Assembly (NCBI GenBank): GCA_002344215.1
Contig: DDSV01000050.1
Coordinates: 80,016 to 144,015 of the forward strand
DNA: 64,000 bases
Direction: 5' to 3'
Source: Akkermansiaceae bacterium UBA2381
GTDB lineage: Bacteria > Verrucomicrobiota > Verrucomicrobiia > Verrucomicrobiales > DEV007
Shown here piece after piece: positions 57,420 through 64,000 of this stretch. Positions within the stretch are counted from its first letter, which is position 1. Each line of letters opens with the position of its first letter. A program made the translations under genes and the position numbers. Under the pieces are notes generated by a model. The model ran no database searches. It saw nothing but the letters and a program-made list of their open reading frames with translations, and had not been told where the DNA came from.

Positions 57420-57977
57420 CTACTGCGGATGGTAAACACTGACCTTGGCCGGGGGGAAATTCGACCAGACGATCTTTGAGTCGACCGACCGGAAGCTCTT
57501 TGCCGGCGGCTTTCCGTTGGCGATATGATAGGAGAACTGCACCCAGGGAGCTCCGGGGAGGAGAATATCAGAGATCTGCTGCGAGAGCATGTCCACCTGA
57601 CCGGGACTGAAGACTTTCAAGGGAAGGCTGGAAATGACGGCTCCAAATTTTTCCCCGCCAAAGAGACGATCCAATTCAAGGGCGTCGCCGGCCACGATAC
57701 GGCTTTTCGGATAGCGGGCACTGAGGTAACTCGCGAGAACATCGGACTTCTCCACCGCGACGAGGCGCTCTTCCGGCAAACCGGCGGCGAGGAGCTCCGC
57801 CGTGACGATCCCGGTTCCCGGACCGAGTTCCAGCACCGGCGCGGAACAATTCTCAGGCAGCCAGTTGGCCATCACCCTGCCCAGAGCGGGCGAACTGGGC
57901 CAAATCGCCCCGATCAGGAGCGGACTTTTTGCCATTTCACTGAGGAAGAGACGCAGGGACGGGCGGGCAGATGTCAT
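57420..57977 (-). CDS. Class I SAM methyltransferase (phospholipid N-methyltransferase-like)
   Basis: This 185-residue protein starts with RLFLSEMAKSPLLIGAIWPSSPALGRVMA, the PmtA/RrmA-like N-terminal pattern, then motif I VLELGPGTGIVTAELLAAG, motif II LVAVEKSDVLASYL, IVAGDALEL and motif IV AVISSLPLKVFSP, and a late QFSYHI. In PmtA-type enzymes a similar order methylates phosphatidylethanolamine. The ATG at 57977 was chosen because the frame upstream is weak and overlaps a GC-rich hairpin (58033-58045). Confidence 0.85.
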   Translation of the reverse strand: MTSARPSLRLFLSEMAKSPLLIGAIWPSSPALGRVMANWLPENCSAPVLELGPGTGIVTAELLAAGLPEERLVAVEKSDVLASYLSARYPKSRIVAGDALELDRLFGGEKFGAVISSLPLKVFSPGQVDMLSQQISDILLPGAPWVQFSYHIANGKPPAKSFRSVDSKIVWSNFPPAKVSVYHPQ

Positions 57978-58171
57978 GAGCAGCGGGAAAGAAAAGGAAT
58001 GTGTCGAATGTCGGGCAACCCCGCGCACGGAAGCGGCGAAGCCGCCATTCTGCAAGAGACAATTTCAGGGCTTCCGGGATCGGCGGGAGAGCCAAAGGGA
58101 AAAGCCACCCGGTTTAGGCCGGAGCGGATTGGGTGTGCGAGTTGGCTTGAACACCCAACTCACCCTTCCCC

Positions 58172-58194
58172 GTAGCGAAACTCGTGAGCGTTTC
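58172..58194 (+). repeat. REP-like palindrome, copy A
   Basis: The plus strand reads GTAGC, then GAAAC, TCGTGAGC, GTTTC. It shares GTAGCGAA, the TCGTG(A/G)G centre and total length with copies B and C. The outer five stem pairs are intact; the sixth pair is T-C and mismatched in this copy. Confidence 0.8.
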
Positions 58195-58217
58195 GTCCGT
58201 CTCCAGCCCCGCTCGAT

Positions 58218-58240
58218 GAAGGTCTCACGACCTTCGCTAC
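58218..58240 (-). repeat. REP-like palindrome, copy B
   Basis: The minus strand reads GTAGC, then GAAGGT, CGTGAG, ACCTTC, a perfect 6-bp stem. It faces copy A head-to-tail inverted with 23 bases between, like the paired REPs of BIME elements. Confidence 0.85.
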
Positions 58241-58273
58241 CCGTCCCACCAATTGCCAGGGGCGTCCTTGATC

Positions 58274-59791
58274 TCACCACGCCCAGTACTCCTCAAAATC
58301 AAAATCATCTGGAAGATTCAGCCGCCAGACCCAATCTCCTTTATTGTGATTGTAACGAATCAGGCCTCCGTCGTCGCTGCTATCGGGACCGGGGCTGTAG
58401 AGGAGGTAATCCGCCTTGTCGAGTGGACGAAAGACGTAGCTGGCTCCGGTAAAGGGATCGAGCGGGAGAGGAGCAGTATCCGGGAAAACGAGAGCCTCCA
58501 GATTCGTCGGAAACCCGTCGTGCCGGCCCCGGTGCAGGTCCAGCGCCACGGCGATCCTCGCCTGGTCTCTGAACACCCGGGAACGGAGTGCTTTCATCCG
58601 CATCCCGGTGAACGCCGCAAATCCCGCCTCAGCGAAACCGTGACGAAAGGTCTCCAGGTGAAAACGAAACCGATCACGCAAGTCGCCGCGTGGAGGGGAT
58701 ATCTCCGGCAGGTCCCCCAGCGGTATGGCGAGACGAGTCGTCAAACGCTCTCCTTTATCATCCTCCAGGATGGACTCCTGCAGTCTTCGGCAGTTATGTT
58801 CCATGTTATCAAAACACCATCCCTTCCGGACGTCCGGGATGTAATTGAGGATCCGAATCCAGGTCGGCAACGGTTCCATGAACGATTCGGCCTCACTCGG
58901 GTCCGGCTCGGGTGAAACGATCGCACTGGCCCTTTCCATACGGACAGCCGTCAGGAAGGCTTCTTCGATCCACTTTGATTCCAGTGCATCCTCGAAGGCA
59001 AGGAGATCCGCCTCACCCCATTTCCCCTTGGCAAGCCCTTCGTGAATGAGAGAAATCGCCAGGTCGTGAACGGTAATTCCGATCAACAGGTGAATCAGGG
59101 TGGCCTGGGTGCCGAGATGCCTTGAAAGATGCAGCATCGCGATCACATCTGATTTCGCCAAGTCGTTCTGCCCAAGGAGGAGAGCAGCCTGCCCGTGGCT
59201 ATGCAGGAATTTGCCCGTGACTGTAAAATTATTCAGTCCCGGAAACGAAGCAGTGAAGTCTCCGTAGGGAGGCTTGAAGTCAGCCCTCGGACGGGCCAGA
59301 GCCTCGCGGATCTCTTTGAGCAAATCGGAGTGGGCCTCACCGTGTGCCAGATACATCCGGGCTGCAGCCGCCTCATCGGGAGAATCAAATCCGTGCGAAA
59401 GGGCGGGATTGGTCAGATAGCGCACTCGCTTGTCCGGCCGTTGCACGTTCTTCGTTGTAAAACCGGGAATCGCTTCCGGGTCAAGTTCACCCCAGACCGG
59501 ATCATCGTCCCCATTCGTCTCAGTATCCGCGAGACAACGGTCAAGAAGGCCCGCAAAGACCGGTGCCGCGGCCACATCATCTTGCGGATTCTCAATGGGT
59601 GGAGGACGCAGGGCATCGACCTCAAGCGATTCGCCTTTGGCGACGAGCTCGGCGGCATACGCATCGAAATTCGATCTGGCGAAGCGGTGATAGGCAAAAG
59701 TGAACAACCAGAAAAGCACTCCGAAAAACACGACCAGAATAGTCGCCATGCGCCATCGCCAGGCCGGCGGAATCGGGAGCGTCGGATTCAT
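58274..59791 (-). CDS. Membrane-anchored protein with GspG-like C-terminal segment
   Basis: This 505-residue protein has one N-terminal membrane helix (about residues 14-33, MATILVVFFGVLFWLFTFAY) and a large outer domain rich in helices that is not recognised. The last 90 residues (LDLHRGRHDGFPTNLEALVFPDTAPLPLDPFTGASYVFRP, YLLYSPGPDSSDDGGLIRYN) match the C-terminal module of secretion pseudopilins: a P-L-D-P-F-T-G turn, then a tyrosine-rich strand and a GPD-x-DDGG loop. There is no prepilin motif at the N-terminus. It is the last gene of the sulfatase operon. The ATG at 59791 was taken; the frame extends upstream without similarity. Confidence 0.75.
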   Translation of the reverse strand: MNPTLPIPPAWRWRMATILVVFFGVLFWLFTFAYHRFARSNFDAYAAELVAKGESLEVDALRPPPIENPQDDVAAAPVFAGLLDRCLADTETNGDDDPVWGELDPEAIPGFTTKNVQRPDKRVRYLTNPALSHGFDSPDEAAAARMYLAHGEAHSDLLKEIREALARPRADFKPPYGDFTASFPGLNNFTVTGKFLHSHGQAALLLGQNDLAKSDVIAMLHLSRHLGTQATLIHLLIGITVHDLAISLIHEGLAKGKWGEADLLAFEDALESKWIEEAFLTAVRMERASAIVSPEPDPSEAESFMEPLPTWIRILNYIPDVRKGWCFDNMEHNCRRLQESILEDDKGERLTTRLAIPLGDLPEISPPRGDLRDRFRFHLETFRHGFAEAGFAAFTGMRMKALRSRVFRDQARIAVALDLHRGRHDGFPTNLEALVFPDTAPLPLDPFTGASYVFRPLDKADYLLYSPGPDSSDDGGLIRYNHNKGDWVWRLNLPDDFDFEEYWAW

Positions 59792-59963
59792 GTGTGGGGA
59801 TTGATTCGACGATCCTACCTCCCCGGATGCGGCGCCATCAAAACAAATGATATCTGACCGGGGGCACCGGGTAAAGAGATAGCCGCGTCGAGCCGGGTCG
59901 GGTTGAGTGTTCTCCATGCCAGCGACAACCCTTCGCTCGCTCCGGGCTGCGGGCCGAACTCCC

Positions 59964-61235
59964 CTACCTCAATTTCACCGACTCACTTTTCGGCGATTCG
60001 TTTCCCGCGGCGTCGAGAAATGAAAGGGTATAAGTCCCCTCCACACCCTCTCCATCCACAAGTTCATGCTCGCGCAACCCTTCCGGCGGCGCATCGCGGG
60101 AGGTGGCAACCGGAGATCCGGTCTTCACCCCGAGTTCTTTCCAGAGCTTCCCGTCGCGATACAACCGAAAGGAACGCAGCCCACCGCCAAGCCGGGGATT
60201 TACGGTCCAACTTAGTCGGGCGCTCCCGTTCCCCTCACGATCCACGCTGAGAACGGGCGCGACTAGGTTTTCTCCCGTCGGCTTCAGAGTGCCGGTTTCA
60301 GAAAACTCCTGCCACCACTCCCCTACCTCGGAATTCGGCAGCCAGGTGAGCGCGGGATCATGAAGATTCCTCTCATTCAGCTCCCGCACTCCGAGGCTGG
60401 TCATATCCCGCAACACCCCGGAGAGAGTTCCGCCTTTCTCACCCGCCGTGAGCACTGCATCGAAAAACGGAATCACGATCAGCCGCGAGTTATCACAACC
60501 GTGTTCGGAGAGCGGATCAATCACCCGTGTCACCTTGCCACCAAGCCCTCGCAGTTCCCGGTACATCGTATTCATCGGTTCCCAGGAGACAAAGTGCTTC
60601 GATTCGGGAACACTCTCGCGTTTTCCCCAGACAAAGAGCAGCGGCAACTCGCGCGCGGCCGGACCAAACCTGGCCCGAAACTCCGGAACTCCGAATTGCT
60701 TGCTGCATCCGCCCCGGAACGAAGCAGCGATAACGCGACCGGGATGTCTCAGAATCATTTGCGACGACCAGCTCGATCCTCCGGAATGGCCCCAGAGAAG
60801 CCAGGGGAGTTCAACCAACTCCGGGTGACCGCTCTCTTTCCCAATTTGCACAAGGGCGGAAAACAAGGCGCGCTCCGACCCGCTTTCGGGATCATTCCAC
60901 TCGTCACAGGATCCCGCGACCTGATACTGCGGGGAGAGAATCGCGAGCTGATGTTTCCGGGCGAGGGCGCGCCAGTGAAAGTCAAGGGTGACCGGTGGAT
61001 GTGACTCGGGCGAGGCATTGGTGCAACCGTGCTGATGAATGAGAACTCCCTGCAAGGGTGTCGCGGCATCAGGAATCCAGCACGAGAACTCGACGTGCTG
61101 GAAACGTTCTCCCTGCTCCGGCAGGATCAGCCGGTCGTAAAGTTTTCCGTCCTCCACCGCAACAGCCGTCCCTACCACGAACAAGGCCCGGTGGAGCAGG
61201 AAGAGAAGCAGGAATCGGCAAGTGAGGCGGAGCAT
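59964..61235 (-). CDS. Secreted alpha/beta hydrolase with C-terminal fibronectin-like region
   Basis: This 423-residue protein has a signal peptide (hydrophobic 5-22), an alpha/beta-hydrolase domain with oxyanion-side GVLIHQHGCTNA, nucleophile elbow WLLWGHSGGSSWS and a catalytic-type His in LSEHGCDNSR, followed by a block LPNSEVGEWWQEF and a C-terminal beta domain (about 330-423: ARLSWTVNPRLGGGLRSFRLYRDGKLW, TYTLSFLDAAGNES) like fibronectin type III. Its closest relative in the window is the inactive-looking protein at 11664-13040. It could be a poly(hydroxyalkanoate) depolymerase, esterase or similar; the substrate is not known. It starts 4 bases after the DAO-like gene. Confidence 0.85.
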   Translation of the reverse strand: MLRLTCRFLLLFLLHRALFVVGTAVAVEDGKLYDRLILPEQGERFQHVEFSCWIPDAATPLQGVLIHQHGCTNASPESHPPVTLDFHWRALARKHQLAILSPQYQVAGSCDEWNDPESGSERALFSALVQIGKESGHPELVELPWLLWGHSGGSSWSSQMILRHPGRVIAASFRGGCSKQFGVPEFRARFGPAARELPLLFVWGKRESVPESKHFVSWEPMNTMYRELRGLGGKVTRVIDPLSEHGCDNSRLIVIPFFDAVLTAGEKGGTLSGVLRDMTSLGVRELNERNLHDPALTWLPNSEVGEWWQEFSETGTLKPTGENLVAPVLSVDREGNGSARLSWTVNPRLGGGLRSFRLYRDGKLWKELGVKTGSPVATSRDAPPEGLREHELVDGEGVEGTYTLSFLDAAGNESPKSESVKLR

Positions 61236-61239
61236 ATGA

Positions 61240-62355
61240 TTATTTCCCCCCGAATCCCGCAAAGAAGCGGGCATGCCCCTCCATCACAGCAGCCTTGGCC
61301 TCCTCGTTGACCTCAAGATCCGAGACCCCGCGCTCGGTCGTGCCTCCGAGGAGAATACCATCCCGCCGGGGAAACATGTAGAGACTACCTGCGAGGGTAA
61401 TGTAGTCGACCTCGGGCTGCGGAAGCAACACCGTGAGCTGGCCCTTGACCGGGGTAAGTTCGTTGTCACCGAAGAGATCCCGGGCTCCCAAGCCAGTGCA
61501 GTTCACCATGACGGACTCAGGCAGAGCCTCAAGCTCCGCCGGATCAGTGAAGTTCCTCACCTCAATCCGTCCGCCCATGGCCATGAAGTCGTGAAGGACC
61601 GCCTCAAGATACATGGGCGTCTCGATGAAGAGCGTCGTAAAACGCCGCACGTGAGCATAGAGAAAAGGATGCTCTCCCGGTAAGAGAACGGCCTGGTCGG
61701 GATAAAGATCATCAATGGGATCATCGCGATAGCCTTCGCTCGCCTCGTCGCTGCAAGCATAGTTCTCGATCCAGCGCACACCGTAGCGATCTCCGACGAG
61801 ATCCTGAAAATATCGATGCGAGAGTCGAGAAGCCTTTTCCAGCAGCGCATCGAATGCCGGGGTGCGTTTGTCCCGGTCAGCAATGGTGAAGGGCTGCCAC
61901 TGCGCGCCGGCGATGTTTGAAGTGGTCTGCGGCGGCAGGTCTTTCGCGTAGATGGTGACGTTCCCGCCGCGACGCTGAAGAAGGCGCGCGGTGGCGAGCC
62001 CGACGGCACCGCATCCGATTACCGCATAGTCCCCGACCCGCCCGTCATAGGCCTCGTCGACGGCGAGGTGGGCGGTGCCCCACGAAAGGGTCACCCCGCA
62101 TCCGCCGTGACCGTAGTGATGCACGATCTTTTTGGAACCGACCGTCTCCGCCCTCACGACAAATCCCGAGGGACGGAAGGGCCGCAGTCCGACGACGGTG
62201 CGGATAACCCGGCCGGGGTCGACCTTTACCGGAGGAAAGGTCCGGCCCGGCGGGAGCGCCTTTTCGTCCCGTGGAGAACAACTCCCGAAGGCGAGCGCCC
62301 CGAGACCGGCTGCCTTGAAGAGAGAGCGCCGATCCATCGGTCCTTTCCTTTTCAT
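61240..62355 (-). CDS. FAD-dependent oxidoreductase, circularly permuted D-amino-acid-oxidase-like
   Basis: This 371-residue protein has a twin-arginine-type signal (DRRSLFKAAGLG...GSC, possibly a Tat lipoprotein). The order of conserved blocks is unusual. GLRPFRP (56-62) and HYGHGGCGVTLSWG (80-93), which form the C-terminal end of usual D-amino-acid oxidases, come first; the FAD Rossmann motif AVIGCGAVGLATARLLQRRG (111-130), normally at the very N-terminus, follows; the protein ends at the point after which those first blocks would normally come. The fold is therefore a circular permutation, exported before or after folding by Tat. I recall database proteins with the same order, so it is a family, not an error. 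Confidence 0.88.
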   Translation of the reverse strand: MKRKGPMDRRSLFKAAGLGALAFGSCSPRDEKALPPGRTFPPVKVDPGRVIRTVVGLRPFRPSGFVVRAETVGSKKIVHHYGHGGCGVTLSWGTAHLAVDEAYDGRVGDYAVIGCGAVGLATARLLQRRGGNVTIYAKDLPPQTTSNIAGAQWQPFTIADRDKRTPAFDALLEKASRLSHRYFQDLVGDRYGVRWIENYACSDEASEGYRDDPIDDLYPDQAVLLPGEHPFLYAHVRRFTTLFIETPMYLEAVLHDFMAMGGRIEVRNFTDPAELEALPESVMVNCTGLGARDLFGDNELTPVKGQLTVLLPQPEVDYITLAGSLYMFPRRDGILLGGTTERGVSDLEVNEEAKAAVMEGHARFFAGFGGK

Positions 62356-62369
62356 CGTTCGTTAAACGC

Positions 62370-63947
62370 TCACGGCACCACCGGCACGAGAGGTTTCCCG
62401 TCTTCTCCCACGGGATAAACCGCGCCCTTGTCCTCAAGCTCTTTCACCATCCCCTGCATCATTCGCACGAGCACTTCCCGCTCAGTCTCTGCAAGATTCT
62501 TCTGCTCAAAGGGATCGCTTTTCAGATTAAACAATTCGTAGTGGCCACCCTCGAACTGAATGAAGCCCCCCTGAGTGGGCACCTCCGGGAGCGTGTGGTA
62601 GATCACTTTCCAATCTCCGTCCCGCCAGGTCGTGAAGTAGTTGCTGCGATGCACCGCATGCGGGTAGTGCATCAGAAACTGGTCGCGATGGGAGGGATCG
62701 GCACGCCCGCTTAACAGCGTGTCGAGGGGCAGACCGTCGACGATGTGTTCCCCGGGTGTCAGGCCTGTGCTCTCGGGGGAAACCATGCGCACAAGGGTCG
62801 GGAAAATATCGGTGACATTCGCCACTTGCCCCTGAATCGTTCCGGCGGCAATGGGCAGACGCTGCTGCGAGGGGTGCCCGGGATTCGGCTTGGCCCAGGC
62901 TGCAATGAAGGGAACCCTCACCCCGCCCTCGTAATGGCTCCCTTTTTTCCCGCGCAGGGGTTCGGAACAGGCGACGACATGCTGATCGCCGAGGGGGGCG
63001 TCGGAACCATTGTCCCCCAGGAAAAGGACAAGGGTGTTCTCCGCAATGCCGAGTGCCTCGAAATGGTCGAGCATATCGCCGAGCGATTTATCCATTCCCT
63101 CAACCAGGGTCGCAAAGGCCTGTGCCGCCTCGGGCTTTCCGCTGTTCTGGTAGTGGGCGGCAAAGCGGGGATCGGAATTGAAGGGCGCATGCACGGCGTA
63201 GTGGGCGAAATATAGAAAGAAGGGCTTCTCCTCTTTCACCGCGGCGCTCACATTGGCCTTGGCCTCGAGGGTCAGTGCTTCGGTGAGAAAGATCTCCTGT
63301 CCGTGATATTTCTCGAGACCGTGCACGGCATGATCGGGCCCTTTCCCCTTCCCTCTTCCATTCGGATTCTTCGGCCGATCAAAGTTCTGTGCTCCGTAAT
63401 AGCTCCCCGGTGCTCCGATTGAGGCGCCGGCGATATTAATTTCGAATCCGAGATTCGCGGGATCAGCTCCTTCCGCCTCGCGCGAACCGAAGTGCCCCTT
63501 GCCAACGTGAATCGTCCGGTAATCCTGATCACGCAGGACACCCGCCAGGGTCACATCGCCCTTCTTCAATCCCTTCCAGTTCCACTCCGGCGGTCCCTGC
63601 GGTCCGGCATTGTCCGAATCGGGGTTGATCCAGTTGGTGGTGCGGTGACGCGCCGCATTCTGCCCCGTCATGATTGAAATCCTCGTCGGGGAGCAGACGC
63701 TCATGGCATAGAACTGATTGAAGCGGATCCCCTGCCCCGCGAGACGCTCCATCGACGGAGTGCGGTAGAAGTCGTTGAGCGGGTATCGTTTCGGCTTTCC
63801 CTCCGCATCAGTCAGAAACGGGACGGAGGTGTCCATGATTCCCATGTCATCCACTAGAAAGATGACAATGTTAGGAGCGTCGGAAGATACCAGCAAGGAA
63901 CCGGGAGCGAGGATTCCGGAGATGATGAAAGCGAGGAGGAGACGCAT
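62370..63947 (-). CDS. Secreted type I sulfatase
   Basis: This 525-residue protein has a signal peptide (MRLLLAFIISGILAPGSLLVS) and the sulfatase fold. APNIVIFLVDDMGIMDTS supplies the metal-binding Asp33 and Asp34; the modified active-site residue is Cys85 in SVCSPTRISIMTGQNAARH (C-x-P-x-R), to be converted to formylglycine by an enzyme not seen in the window. GDVTLAGVLRDQDYRTIHVGKGHFG and LVLFLGDNGSDAPLGD complete the site. It should release sulfate from a sulfated polysaccharide or glycan in the periplasm or outside. It heads a minus-strand operon with the DAO-like, hydrolase and membrane-anchored proteins. Confidence 0.95.
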   Translation of the reverse strand: MRLLLAFIISGILAPGSLLVSSDAPNIVIFLVDDMGIMDTSVPFLTDAEGKPKRYPLNDFYRTPSMERLAGQGIRFNQFYAMSVCSPTRISIMTGQNAARHRTTNWINPDSDNAGPQGPPEWNWKGLKKGDVTLAGVLRDQDYRTIHVGKGHFGSREAEGADPANLGFEINIAGASIGAPGSYYGAQNFDRPKNPNGRGKGKGPDHAVHGLEKYHGQEIFLTEALTLEAKANVSAAVKEEKPFFLYFAHYAVHAPFNSDPRFAAHYQNSGKPEAAQAFATLVEGMDKSLGDMLDHFEALGIAENTLVLFLGDNGSDAPLGDQHVVACSEPLRGKKGSHYEGGVRVPFIAAWAKPNPGHPSQQRLPIAAGTIQGQVANVTDIFPTLVRMVSPESTGLTPGEHIVDGLPLDTLLSGRADPSHRDQFLMHYPHAVHRSNYFTTWRDGDWKVIYHTLPEVPTQGGFIQFEGGHYELFNLKSDPFEQKNLAETEREVLVRMMQGMVKELEDKGAVYPVGEDGKPLVPVVP

Positions 63948-63960
63948 GGGGAAGAGCTAC

Positions 63961-64000
63961 TTTCAGTATTTCAAATTTTCAGCCTTTCAGCCTTTCAGCC
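63961..64000. repeat. 8-base tandem array (TTTCAGCC) at the window end
   Basis: Five consecutive 8-base units occur: TTTCAGTA, TTTCAAAT and then TTTCAGCC three times, the last cut by the window end. The array begins 14 bases upstream of the sulfatase start. Its complement GGCTGAAA matches the first unit of the array at the osmC 3' end. Confidence 0.75.

Larger units (their letters stand above)
57978..58273. other. Structured intergenic region with paired REP-like elements
   Basis: This 296-base gap has no gene. It holds a GCGGC-GAA-GCCGC hairpin (58033-58045), an 8-bp inverted repeat TTGGGTGT/ACACCCAA (58129-58136, 58151-58158) overlapping a second one GAGTTGG/CCAACTC (58139-58145, 58155-58161), and two REP-like palindromes in opposite orientation. 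No T-run follows any of the hairpins. Confidence 0.6.

Noticed and set aside
58021..58055. N-terminal extension of the methyltransferase gene to 58055
   Set aside because: The added 26 residues have no similarity to the family and the coding stretch covers a GCGGC-GAA-GCCGC hairpin; the ATG at 57977 gives a normal N-terminus.
1..64000. tRNA, rRNA, CRISPR arrays, insertion sequences, integrases
   Set aside because: No T-arm-like GGTTCGAATCC context with a fitting acceptor stem, no repeat-spacer pattern and no transposase or integrase motifs were seen in either strand.

Overview
The window looks like a chromosomal segment of a Verrucomicrobiota bacterium, probably class Verrucomicrobiae. The signs are the PSD1 (PSCyt1/DUF1549/DUF1553) plus Tat-exported DUF1501 gene pair, a secreted sulfatase, secreted beta-propeller and hydrolase proteins, several proteins with a GspG-like C-terminal module, an ImuA-ImuB-DnaE2 cassette behind a LexA box of the verrucomicrobial type, and many genes without a Shine-Dalgarno sequence. 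No rRNA, tRNA, CRISPR array, transposase or phage gene was recognised. About 53 protein genes cover nearly all of the window, and only two gene-free gaps exceed 300 bases.

Layout. 1-4 kb (minus): NosR/NirI-like FMN and iron-sulfur membrane protein, a pseudopilin-like protein, a methyltransferase and a PQQ-type propeller. 4.2-5.8 kb: formate/nitrite transporter convergent with a YoaK/DUF1275 membrane protein. 5.9-10.3 kb (minus): a tightly coupled ATPase, FtsX-type permease and AttH/CrtC-like lipocalin operon. 10.4-13.7 kb: a 2-oxoacid dehydrogenase E2, an alpha/beta-hydrolase-like protein without its catalytic residues, and peptide deformylase. 13.8-18.9 kb (minus): TonB-ExbB-ExbD, an OGG1-type glycosylase, Rex and a sugar nucleotidyltransferase. 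19-25 kb: cytoplasmic parvulin, a pilin-like protein and a giant propeller hybrid histidine kinase. 24.9-28.1 kb (minus): dnaX, ybaB, a membrane protein and a YgiN-like monooxygenase. 28.2-33.9 kb: photolyase, a MATE pump behind a candidate attenuator, DUF502, a cysteine-cluster membrane protein and OsmC. 33.9-38.4 kb: DUF1501 and PSD1. 38.5-44.8 kb: rhodanese, a small lipoprotein and the SOS mutagenesis cassette. 45-57.4 kb: amidase, PAS-AraC regulator, TolC-like lipoprotein, three transporters (SulP, APC, AspT/YidE), a kelch protein and a NarX/NarL-like pair. 57.4-64 kb (minus): methyltransferase, then an apparent secreted-enzyme operon of sulfatase, permuted D-amino-acid-oxidase-like protein, esterase-like hydrolase and a membrane-anchored protein.

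The most unusual signals are: (1) three copies of a 23-base GTAG-headed REP-like palindrome whose stems covary, two of them paired in a BIME-like arrangement; (2) an intrinsic terminator with a competing 8-base complement that begins right after a 23-codon ORF, upstream of the MATE gene; (3) an FAD oxidoreductase whose D-amino-acid-oxidase motifs run in circularly permuted order; (4) a paralogous hydrolase pair in which one member has lost both the nucleophile and the histidine; (5) related short A/G-rich tandem arrays at gene ends; and (6) a LexA box only six bases from the imuA start codon. All functional calls come from reading motifs; no database search was run.
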